From positions 1-7,547 of the forward strand of contig JAJFMS010000205.1 in the NCBI GenBank assembly GCA_020696885.1: a stretch of DNA of 7,547 nt. The letters are read 5' to 3'. Every line of letters starts with the position of its first letter. Position 1 is the first letter of the stretch. This document shows positions 1 through 7,428 of this stretch, piece after piece. The notes under the pieces are model-generated. The model made no database searches and had not been told where the DNA came from. It worked only from the letters and a program-made list of their open reading frames with translations. This DNA comes from Armatimonadota bacterium (GTDB lineage: Bacteria > Armatimonadota > SYMT01). The position numbers were made by a program, and so were the translations under genes.

Positions 1-437
1 GGGGCGTTGCGGACCTCGTCCAGGTTAAACGCCGTGGCGGTGGCGCCGCCGCGGACCGGTGTATCCGTGGACGTTCGCCACACGCCGTTCGGCATGAAGT
101 GGTAGCCCAGCATCGGGATGCCGGCGCGGCCCATGTTCCGGACCGTCTGCTGCATATTCTCGAGTTGCTCATCCCGGCCCGGCTGCCCCAGCATGATCTT
201 GTCGTAGAACCGGATCGGCACGTTCTCCAGGCAGATCAGCCGCAGCCCCGCGTCCTCGGCGGTCTGGCGCAGCGCTAGCAGGTCCTCGTACTCCCAGCGC
301 TCGTCACCCGGCAGCAGTGGCGTGTTCAGCAGCACGTCGTCGCAGCCGCACTGCTTCACGAACGCCAACTGCTCCTCCGTCAGCTCGCGGAACTGGCCCA
401 GCCCAATCCGCATCGATAAGGCGTCCAGATCGATCAT
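1..437 (-). CDS. uxuA: Mannonate dehydratase (UxuA family), N-terminal part, cut by the window edge
   Basis: UxuA dehydrates D-mannonate to 2-keto-3-deoxygluconate (EC 4.2.1.8), a cytoplasmic step of glucuronate breakdown. The visible 145 residues show the family layout: a CDDVLLN strand near residues 32-38, WEYEDLLALRQ at 48-58, EDAGLRL at 61-67, then ENVPI and YDKI around 71-81. They continue with GRDEQLENMQQTVRNMGRAG at about 87-106, GYHFMPNGVWRT at about 111-122, and a glycine-rich stretch before AFNLDEV. These correspond, as I recall it, to the VESVPI, NYQQTLRN and YNFMPVLDWTRTD segments of E. coli UxuA. The ATG at 437 is preferred because GAGGAGG (complement of 447-453) lies 9 nt upstream; a second ATG eight codons in has no such signal. 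The C-terminal half with most metal ligands lies outside the window, so catalytic completeness cannot be judged. A broader xylose-isomerase-like TIM-barrel enzyme is the main alternative, but the match looks specific. Confidence 0.88.
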   Translation of the reverse strand, partial: MIDLDALSMRIGLGQFRELTEEQLAFVKQCGCDDVLLNTPLLPGDERWEYEDLLALRQTAEDAGLRLICLENVPIRFYDKIMLGQPGRDEQLENMQQTVRNMGRAGIPMLGYHFMPNGVWRTSTDTPVRGGATATAFNLDEVRNA

Positions 438-517
438 TTTTCGGTTCCTCCTCAAAAACGAACTCCCGCACCGCAGCTTCGGCCGCAGCGGCCCGGTGAC
501 CTTCGCTGTGTGAGTAC

Positions 518-582
518 GGGGTAATGGGGCGATGAGGTAACGGGGAAATGGGGAAATGGGGGAACCGGGTGAAGGGGGTGGG
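518..582 (+). repeat. G-rich tract with closely spaced G-runs (G-quadruplex-type motif)
   Basis: The plus strand carries G-runs at 518-521, 526-529, 542-545, 550-553, 558-562, 567-569, 574-578 and 580-582. The linkers are mostly short (AAAT, AAAT and AACC in the core), so 542-569 alone satisfies a four-tract G-quadruplex pattern. The tract lies in the 438-639 spacer, 80 to 145 bp upstream of the uxuA start and downstream of the ATPase stop. Both flanking genes are on the minus strand, so the G-rich strand is their template and any mRNA would be C-rich. It could equally be a degenerate low-complexity repeat. The rest of the spacer (583-639) shows nothing recognisable, and no promoter could be assigned. 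Confidence 0.6.
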
Positions 583-639
583 CTGCTAACACCGCGGCAA
601 CCATTGGATTACGAGCGCATTCGGACCACGAATGCCAGG

Positions 640-1752
640 TCAATCGTCCTCGTCGAAGTCCCCGAGGTCCACCACCGGCTGGCCTGCGATCCGGGTGGCG
701 CCGCTCACCTTCTCCAGGCGCACCGGCGAGACGCCGGAGAGCCGCTCGATGCCTTCCGCCAGCCGCTCCGAATGCGTGGTGATCCAGAGCTGCGAATCCC
801 GCGAGGCGCGCACGATCAGTTCCGCCAGCGGGTCGAGCAGGTCCGGGTGGATGCTGGTCTCCGGCTCGTTCAGCGCCAGCACCGCCGGGGGCCGCGGGCT
901 GAGCAGCGCCGCGAGCAGGCAGAGGTAGCGCAGCGTGCCGTCGGACAGCTCCCGCGCGTCGAACGGCCGGCGGAACTCCCGGAGCTTGAGCCAGAGGCTG
1001 AACTGCGCCCGCTCACCCTGGATCTCCAGGCTCGCGCCTGGAAACGCCCGCCCCACCGCCTGCGCCAGCCCCATCGGATCGCCGATCTCGTGGATCGTCT
1101 GGAAGGCGGCGGCCAGGTCGCGGCCATCGTGGCTGAGCACCGGGGTGCGCACACCGATCTGCGGCTGCCGGAGCGGCGACTCGGCGTCGGTACGGAACTG
1201 ATGGTAGAAGCGCCAGTTCAGCAGCTCTTGCCGGAGCGCCGAAAGCTGCGGGAACCGGTGCGGCTCTCGCAGTTGCGAGAGCACCGATTCCGAGGGGGAG
1301 AGCGCCATCGGGTAGGTGATCCGCCGCCCCTCTGCATCCCGCGCGCTGACGGAGCCGATCCCGCGATCCAGCAGATCTACGCGGCGCCGCCCGTCCAGGA
1401 AGTGAACCGTCTCGCTCTTGATCTCCGGGTCCAGGTCGAACAGGGATCCCGCGGGTTTGGGAACCCCGCAGATCAGCTCATACTCCAGCGAGTCGCAGGT
1501 AACCCCCAGGCTCATCCGCGCCCGCTCGTCCCGCTTACGCGGGCCGGCCCACAGCACGGAGGGGATGCCGCCTTCCTCCACCAGCATCCGCGCCAGCTCG
1601 CCGCGAGCCGCGGCGAAGAGGAGCAGCATGGAGCGGTAGAGGTTGGTCTTGCCGCAGCCGTTCGCCCCCACCAGCACGTTGATCTGCCGGAACGGAAGGC
1701 GAAGGTCGCGGATCGACCGGTAGTTCGCCACCCGCAGCTCCTGGATCCCCAT
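640..1752 (-). CDS. RecF/SMC-type AAA family ATPase (predicted ATPase, COG4637-like)
   Basis: This predicted cytoplasmic ATPase has 370 residues and an ABC/RecF-type head. It opens with IQELRVANYRSIRDLRLPF, the usual first strand of this group. Walker A is GANGCGKT at residues 29-36, the ABC-like signature is ELSDGTLRYL at 268-277, the Walker B region is VLALNEPE at 291-298, and the H-loop is ITTHSER at 324-330. The segment between the two halves (about 50-260) is too short for a long coiled coil and includes WRFYHQFRTD and RTPVLSHDGRDLAAAFQTI, which I associate with the COG4637-like group. No TOPRIM nuclease domain is present or encoded next door, unlike OLD or Gabija systems. Asn295 stands where Walker B normally has Asp; I believe this is common in this subgroup. 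The reading frame stays open upstream to about 1992, but the ATG at 1752 has a strong GGGAGGTGG Shine-Dalgarno and starts exactly at the domain boundary. The tail is acidic (DFDEDD). Its biological role is unknown; DNA repair or defence would be guesses. Confidence 0.88.
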   Translation of the reverse strand: MGIQELRVANYRSIRDLRLPFRQINVLVGANGCGKTNLYRSMLLLFAAARGELARMLVEEGGIPSVLWAGPRKRDERARMSLGVTCDSLEYELICGVPKPAGSLFDLDPEIKSETVHFLDGRRRVDLLDRGIGSVSARDAEGRRITYPMALSPSESVLSQLREPHRFPQLSALRQELLNWRFYHQFRTDAESPLRQPQIGVRTPVLSHDGRDLAAAFQTIHEIGDPMGLAQAVGRAFPGASLEIQGERAQFSLWLKLREFRRPFDARELSDGTLRYLCLLAALLSPRPPAVLALNEPETSIHPDLLDPLAELIVRASRDSQLWITTHSERLAEGIERLSGVSPVRLEKVSGATRIAGQPVVDLGDFDEDD

Positions 1753-1756
1753 CGCG

Positions 1757-1765
1757 CCACCTCCC
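1757..1765 (-). promoter_or_regulatory. Ribosome binding site that fixes the ATPase start
   Basis: The minus strand reads GGGAGGTGG here, with GGAGG ending 7 nt before the ATG at 1752. This decides the start, because the same frame is open for about 80 further codons upstream and other initiation codons are possible. The upstream stretch translates to a sequence without domain character and overlaps the dispersed repeat at 1903-1964. Confidence 0.75.
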
Positions 1766-1902
1766 GGGAGAGATTGCCAGCCGCGCCCGCAATCCCCTTC
1801 CTGCGTGCCGGAAGGGATCTCCGCGGCCGGCAGCCGACGGTAGTGGTACTTCCCGGTAGTAGGCGGTATGACCAGGACTTGTAGGCGCGTGTTGACAGGG
1901 AG

Positions 1903-1964
1903 TACGGCTTTGCACGCGCCGGCACAGTTGTCGTTTGCAGGGCAACCACGGCGGAAGCCCCTAC
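1903..1964 (+). repeat. Dispersed 62-nt intergenic repeat, copy A
   Basis: The copy begins TACGGCTTTG and ends in the core AGGGCAACCACGGCGG followed by AAGCCCCTAC. It aligns without gaps, over the full 62 nt, to the reverse complement of 7195-7256; I count 7 mismatches (55/62 identical). A third, more diverged copy is at 7275-7335. The ends are sharply conserved while the middle varies. No coding capacity is evident. It resembles the REP/MITE-like interspersed repeats of many high-GC bacteria, but the family name is not known to me. Confidence 0.85.
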
Positions 1965-2025
1965 CGCTTCCTTCGCCCACACGCCCATCCACAGTTCGCG
2001 GTTACACCTGGTAGGAGAACCCTCG

Positions 2026-2778
2026 ATGAGCTCACTCGAATCGATCCTGAAGGGCGCCGGCATCGACACCGCTTCCTTGCGCCCATTCGAAGGAGCCCCA
2101 GACCCGATCTTGCTCCTCACGACGCACGGAAAGGACGCGATGCCGCTCTGGCGGCAGCTCCGGTCACTGGTCCCGGAGACCGGGCACTGGCCGGTGCTCC
2201 TGGGCACCGAGGAAGACCTCGAGATGCACCTCGATGGACTTGAAGAGGTGTTCGAGGAGACTTCCACCTCGGAGCTTCTCCGGGTGGCGGGGCGGATTGA
2301 CCCCGTTGAGTGGCTGGCGAAGCGAGGCGAGATCGAAGCGCCGGAGCAGCCGGAGCCGTGGCCCATCCACGCCGCTTCGACTGGAGGCGTGCGGGACGAG
2401 CAATTCACCATCCCTACGGACATCGTCACCGGTACGCCACATCCAGAGGTGTTTGTGGCTCTGGTGCCCACCCCACATGGTTGGGAAGTACCGGCCTATC
2501 TCCGCTTCGGAAACTGGGACTCCTGCCCGGAGCCGGAGGCGCACGTGGCGCTCTGGCAGCGCTGGCACGCGCAATACGGCGCCAAGATCGTGGGGATCAG
2601 CCACGACGTGGTGGAAGCCTACGTTTCGCAGCCGCCAACGGACCGCGCAGCCGCCGAAGCCCTGGCCCGTGAGCAGTACCTCTACTGCGACGACATCGTC
2701 TCCCAGGGCTGCGGCACCCTGACCAGGCTCGCCAGCCTGCTGTTGAACCGCGGGTCGTGGTACTTCTGGTGGGACTGA
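2026..2778 (+). CDS. DUF4253 domain-containing protein
   Basis: The gene encodes a 250-residue soluble protein with a C-terminal DUF4253 domain at about residues 141-250. Recognisable family segments are VALVPTPHGWEVPAYLRFGNW at about 144-164, HVALWQRWHAQYGAKIVGI at 173-191, the ALAREQYLYCDDIVSQG block at 212-228, and the terminal WYFWWD at 245-250. The region before residue 130 is variable and rich in acidic residues and Leu, as is usual for these proteins. The biochemical function of DUF4253 is unknown. There is no signal peptide or membrane segment. The ATG at 2026 is preceded by AGGAG at 2013-2017 with 8-nt spacing. It stands alone on the plus strand, divergent from the ATPase gene and followed after 15 bp by an inverted repeat, so it is probably monocistronic. 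Confidence 0.88.
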   Translation: MSSLESILKGAGIDTASLRPFEGAPDPILLLTTHGKDAMPLWRQLRSLVPETGHWPVLLGTEEDLEMHLDGLEEVFEETSTSELLRVAGRIDPVEWLAKRGEIEAPEQPEPWPIHAASTGGVRDEQFTIPTDIVTGTPHPEVFVALVPTPHGWEVPAYLRFGNWDSCPEPEAHVALWQRWHAQYGAKIVGISHDVVEAYVSQPPTDRAAAEALAREQYLYCDDIVSQGCGTLTRLASLLLNRGSWYFWWD

Positions 2779-2793
2779 GCGCGCGGAGCACCA

Positions 2794-2920
2794 GGGGAGT
2801 TTTGACAGGATTAACAGGATCTACAGGATGGATTGAGCTGGTCGAAATCCCGCAGTGCCTGAGCTTTGTCGCCGCCTTCCCCATCCTGTCAATCCCGTTA
2901 ATCCTGTCAAAACTCTCCCC
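2794..2920. repeat. Inverted repeat made of two ATCCTGT-type intergenic elements
   Basis: The left arm (2794-2831) and right arm (2881-2920) are reverse complements, apart from a 2-nt indel near the outer end and three mismatches in the last 32 bp. Each arm consists of short GACAGGAT/AACAGGAT-like units. The 49-nt middle (2832-2880) is unrelated. It follows the DUF4253 stop at 2778 by 15 bp and precedes the minus-strand receiver remnant ending at 2938, so it lies between convergent ends and could fold to stop transcription from both sides. No U-run follows the stem, so it is not a standard intrinsic terminator. Related single copies lie at 4979-5008 and 5036-5062. Confidence 0.8.
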
Positions 2921-2937
2921 GAACGCCTTTGCCGGGG

Positions 2938-3160
2938 TCAATAACTCCCCCGCACCATCGGCGCATCCAGCAGCTCCCGCACCCGTGCCGCGAGCACGGT
3001 GGGAGAGAACGGCTTCTGCTGGAAGGTCTCCGGCACCCGGCTGCCGGGATACAGGCTCCGCGATCCGCCCCGCCAGCTGACGACCGCCCATCACCGGCGT
3101 CACCGTGATGTCCCCCTTGCCGGGTAGGCGCACATGGTGCTCCCTCGCCGGCCTCGTCCG
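2938..3160 (-). pseudogene. Remnant of a hybrid kinase / receiver-domain gene (3' end, internally deleted and frameshifted)
   Basis: Read on the minus strand, the 3' part gives PETFQQKPFSPTVLAARVRELLDAP and a TGA stop at 2938-2940. This matches the receiver C-terminus of the kinase at 5044-6938. By eye, 2944-3047 aligns gaplessly with 5062-5165 at 86/104 identical. Upstream, PVMGGRQLAGRIAE lies in a different frame because of one extra base near 3055. The 54 bp between two CCGGCAGCCGGG copies in the intact gene (5154-5165 and 5208-5219) are missing here and a single copy remains (3036-3047). About 3106-3130 then resembles the segment just after the ATPase domain of the kinase (LPGKGD versus LPGSGD), implying loss of most of the receiver. 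The stretch 3130-3160 is only suggestive. The divergence suggests a paralogue rather than a recent duplicate. It is not expected to make a functional protein. Confidence 0.82.
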
Positions 3161-3198
3161 TTCCCGCCCGTTCCCGGGTCCGCTCGTTTCCCCGGGTT

Positions 3199-4869
3199 TC
3201 ACTGGGACTTTGGTACTACCGGGGCGGAAGGTGGTTGAATGTACTCCCGCCAGTGCGAACCTCCCTGTTTCAGGCTTCGAATCGTCACCGTGTAGCCGGT
3301 CTTCGCTTGTGGATTCTGGGCTCCCGAGGTCAACCAGAAGACTAACTCCTGACGCTGCTGCGGGGTCAATGCCCCTACCTCGGCCACAAGCGTGTGACTC
3401 AGCCATCTCTCGACCAGGTCCGGTGGCACTTCTCGCAAGGGCAAACCCTCCATCGATTGCGCACGGTTCCGGAGTGCAGGAGCAAGCCGGCTGAAGAACT
3501 GTAGGCACCGTCTGGTCCCCAAGTCGTCGTACCAGAGTGGCTTCACCACTCCGTAGGCCCCCGGGCAGATACCGGATTCCACGAGCCGATGGAGCTGTGG
3601 CTTGGAGAGCTCCGCAATTCGGAGCAGGTCCTCTAATCGCGGGCTGCGACCGGGACCCAGGGCGTGACGTAACTCGTCGAGTAGAGGCTGGGGGATGTCA
3701 GCCTGATCCTCCAACCACCAGTCCCGAGCGCGTATGATCAGGGTCGCCTGCTGCTTGTTTGCATATTTCCACTTGATCCCCCAGATCTGCCCCAGGCGAT
3801 CCAACAACTGCTTCAGTGGATAATCCTTTACCTCCAGATTGGCCGGGAACTTTGCCGGCGCACGCAGGTACCCATCTGCTACGATATTGAGCGCTGCTTC
3901 GCGAGATAGTACCTCCAGGACCTGATCGAGATTCCTGAGTACCGTGGTACCCGGCTTTATCTGCGGCTCAGGAACCAGGTTCAGGGAGATGCGGCGTGAC
4001 AGATCACTTGGATCAGCTTGATCCAACCGGAAGGTGTCGTGGAGGAATGGGACGTTGAGGACATGCGGGATCTTCAGGCTGGTACCCCGACGAGACCAGA
4101 CGAAGCCTTGCGGGGTGACACGGGACTCGATCAGGGTCATGCCCTGTGAATCGCTTGGGTTTCTCGCAGCGACGAAGACCAACGAGTAGCGATCCAACTC
4201 GTCCGGCGGCAGAGTAGCAAGCTTTGGCGACCTGGATACCAGCGATTCGCGAAGAAGCGAGCGCAACTTTGGGTCTGCTTCTCCCACGACCAGGGACAGC
4301 GGAACTCCGGCCAGCAGTTGGGTTTGTCCTCTCTCACCGATCGCATCGAGGATCGATGCGAGAGTAAGGCGCTCCTGGACAATCATACGGCGGCGAGGGT
4401 TAGGATCTTTCGACGCTGCAGTTAGATCTCGCTCCGCCGATTGGCGAAGCCATTCGATCTCCGACACAAGCTGACGCTTGAATAGCGCGATATCGATGTC
4501 CGCCAACTGTCGTTTTAGGCGCTGCCGGTTTAGACTCTCGGTGAGGCTCCACGAGCGATCCCCATCACCTATCCAGCTCACGGATGCATCCGGAGTGGCA
4601 GTGAGCAACTCGTCGATACCACGGGCGAACTCTTCGAGACGCCCTTTCCGGATAAAAACGGTAACGCGCTGGCTGCGAAGCTCTCGGGTTGCACCTATCC
4701 TCACCTGGTAGGCTTTCCCTACGCGGGGTAGCGCCGTTTCCAGCGCCTCGCCGACGATGCGTATCTCTGCGGTTCCTTCAATGGTAGAAAGGCTGGCGGC
4801 GCTTACGGGAACAAGCAGCAGACTTCCGATAGCAGCAAACACCGTGACGACTGATTTCCGGCGTAACAT
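3199..4869 (-). CDS. Secreted protein of unknown function with two STN-like modules
   Basis: I do not recognise this 556-residue protein as a named family. It begins MLRRKSVVTVFAAIGSLLLV, a typical Sec signal peptide, with likely cleavage after VSA (residue 24). Residues about 34-110 (IRIVGEALETALPRV, then KGRLEEFARGIDELL and a WSL strand) resemble the secretin/TonB short N-terminal (STN) fold. Residues about 310-380 (VLRNLDQVLEVLSREAALNIVADG, PLKQLLDRLGQIWGIKW, ATLIIRA) look like a second such module. The middle (111-300) is charged and partly helical; the C-terminal 170 residues contain two cysteines (435, 455) and end in a proline-rich tail. No beta-barrel or secretin domain follows, so it is not a complete secretin or TonB receptor. 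The frame is open to a GTG at 4974, but the ATG at 4869 begins the signal peptide; its AGGA is weak and 11 nt away. Sampled 60-bp stretches have 53-57% GC against 72-75% in the ATPase and kinase genes, hinting at transfer or relaxed selection. Confidence 0.72.
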   Translation of the reverse strand: MLRRKSVVTVFAAIGSLLLVPVSAASLSTIEGTAEIRIVGEALETALPRVGKAYQVRIGATRELRSQRVTVFIRKGRLEEFARGIDELLTATPDASVSWIGDGDRSWSLTESLNRQRLKRQLADIDIALFKRQLVSEIEWLRQSAERDLTAASKDPNPRRRMIVQERLTLASILDAIGERGQTQLLAGVPLSLVVGEADPKLRSLLRESLVSRSPKLATLPPDELDRYSLVFVAARNPSDSQGMTLIESRVTPQGFVWSRRGTSLKIPHVLNVPFLHDTFRLDQADPSDLSRRISLNLVPEPQIKPGTTVLRNLDQVLEVLSREAALNIVADGYLRAPAKFPANLEVKDYPLKQLLDRLGQIWGIKWKYANKQQATLIIRARDWWLEDQADIPQPLLDELRHALGPGRSPRLEDLLRIAELSKPQLHRLVESGICPGAYGVVKPLWYDDLGTRRCLQFFSRLAPALRNRAQSMEGLPLREVPPDLVERWLSHTLVAEVGALTPQQRQELVFWLTSGAQNPQAKTGYTVTIRSLKQGGSHWREYIQPPSAPVVPKSQ

Positions 4870-4978
4870 ATCGAAGTTGATCCTACGGTTGACCCTGCCA
4901 GGCCACGACGGCGATGGGATTGCACCCGGAAGTCGTGGTCGCAGCGCATCATCCAATAAGTATCGCGCTACCACCTAC

Positions 4979-5008
4979 CCCATTCTGTAGATTCTGTCCA
5001 ATTCCCCC
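4979..5008 (+). repeat. Degenerate ATCCTGT-type repeat copy
   Basis: The sequence CCATTCTGTAGATTCTGT followed by CCAATTCCCC matches the reverse complement of the left arm at 2794-2831 (CCATCCTGTAGATCCTGT), with two mismatches in the first 18 nt, and lacks one internal unit. It lies in the spacer between the kinase stop at 5044 and the secreted-protein gene, upstream of the latter. Confidence 0.6.
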
Positions 5009-5043
5009 GAGGGCTCCACGCTTCCGCCTTCCTCCCCATCCTG

Positions 5044-6938
<1,895 letters not shown>

Positions 6939-6946
6939 TCGTTGGG

Positions 6947-6951
6947 CTCCT
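6947..6951 (-). promoter_or_regulatory. Ribosome binding site that fixes the kinase start
   Basis: The minus strand has AGGAG here, 8 nt before the ATG at 6938. The frame stays open upstream to a GTG at 7097, but that extension (6939-7097) has no domain character and no comparable signal, so 6938 is taken as the start. Confidence 0.65.
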
Positions 6952-7105
6952 GGAGTCCGGCTTGGAACCGGTCGGTTGCTCCGTTTCGGAGCCTCTCCGT
7001 TAAGCGATATAGCGGAATCGGGCAAAGCTTGAAAGAGGGTCACCCGGTGCGCCGGTGCGAGCGGGATTTGTAGGTAATGAGTTCTGCTGGTTCGCACGGG
7101 AAGTT

Positions 7106-7144
7106 AAGCCGTAGCGCAGCGGGTCCCCCGCTGCGCTACGGCTT
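7106..7144. repeat. Perfect hairpin: 18-bp stem, 3-nt loop
   Basis: The arms AAGCCGTAGCGCAGCGGG (7106-7123) and its exact reverse complement (7127-7144) enclose the loop TCC. The stem is GC-rich and would be very stable as RNA or single-stranded DNA. No T-run follows on either strand, so it is not a canonical intrinsic terminator. It stands about 170 bp upstream of the kinase start. It could be a palindromic mobile-type repeat or a protein binding site. Confidence 0.85.
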
Positions 7145-7194
7145 CGATTCGCTTCTGCTTCGGGATCATCAGGTAAGCTCAAGATCGTTACTCC

Positions 7195-7256
7195 GTAGGG
7201 GCATCCGCCGTGGTTGCCCTGGAAACGACGACGGTACCGGCGCCAGCAAAGCCGTA
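7195..7256 (-). repeat. Dispersed 62-nt intergenic repeat, copy B
   Basis: Reading on the minus strand, this copy matches copy A (1903-1964) at 55 of 62 positions with no gaps. Its outer end is GTAGGGGCATCCGCCGTGG on the plus strand. It faces copy C at 7275-7335 in the opposite orientation with an 18-bp gap. Confidence 0.85.
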
Positions 7257-7274
7257 CCGTCCCCGAATGGTGGT

Positions 7275-7335
7275 TACGGCTCTGCCGACGCCGGGAGGAG
7301 GGCCTGGCGAGGGCAACCACGGCGGATGCCCCTAC
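7275..7335 (+). repeat. Dispersed intergenic repeat, copy C (diverged middle)
   Basis: The 61-nt copy begins TACGGCTCTG and ends with AGGGCAACCACGGCGGATGC then CCCTAC (7310-7335). The last 26 nt are identical to those of copy B, the first 20 nt are similar, and the middle differs. Copies B and C together form a 141-bp imperfect palindrome (7195-7335) whose outer 26 bp pair perfectly. Confidence 0.8.
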
Positions 7336-7428
7336 ACAGAATCGCACGTTGGGTTCGCACGTTCCCTCCCCCGCATCACTGCCCACATTCCCCAGTCGTA
7401 CTCAACTAGCAGAACCCTTTAGGTAGCG

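Larger units (their letters stand above)
1753..2025. other. Divergent intergenic spacer between the ATPase and DUF4253 genes
   Basis: This 273-bp spacer must hold the promoters of both divergent genes. A TTGACA hexamer occurs at 1892-1897 on the plus strand, but no acceptable -10 hexamer lies 16-18 nt downstream, so I do not call a promoter. The main recognisable content is the dispersed repeat at 1903-1964 and the ribosome binding sites at each end. No small ORF or RNA gene is supported. Confidence 0.6.

Noticed and set aside
556..1884. Long plus-strand open frame of 442 codons opposite the ATPase gene
   Set aside because: It is the antisense shadow of a well-supported ATPase gene, is rich in Arg/Pro/Gln as GC-rich antisense frames are, and shows no domain.
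1892..1897. TTGACA as a -35 box for the DUF4253 gene
   Set aside because: No reasonable -10 hexamer lies 16-18 nt downstream, and the adjacent sequence is part of the dispersed repeat.
1753..1992. N-terminal extension of the ATPase frame by about 80 codons
   Set aside because: The extension lacks domain character, overlaps the dispersed repeat, and a strong Shine-Dalgarno precedes the internal ATG at 1752.
1512..2471. Minus-strand open frame of 319 codons across the ATPase start, the spacer and the DUF4253 gene
   Set aside because: It overlaps two genes with clear domain content, contains Ser/Arg-rich shadow sequence and has no family motif.
640..2778. ATPase plus DUF4253 gene as a two-gene defence system
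   Set aside because: The genes are divergent, not an operon; neither carries a nuclease or other effector domain, and no defence or mobile genes are nearby.
2597..3508. Minus-strand open frame of 303 codons spanning the kinase scar
   Set aside because: It joins shadows of the flanking genes through the scar. Only PVMGGRQLAGRIAE in it is meaningful, and that belongs to the pseudogene.
7106..7144. Rho-independent terminator
   Set aside because: The stem is strong, but no T-run follows on either strand and no gene ends next to it.
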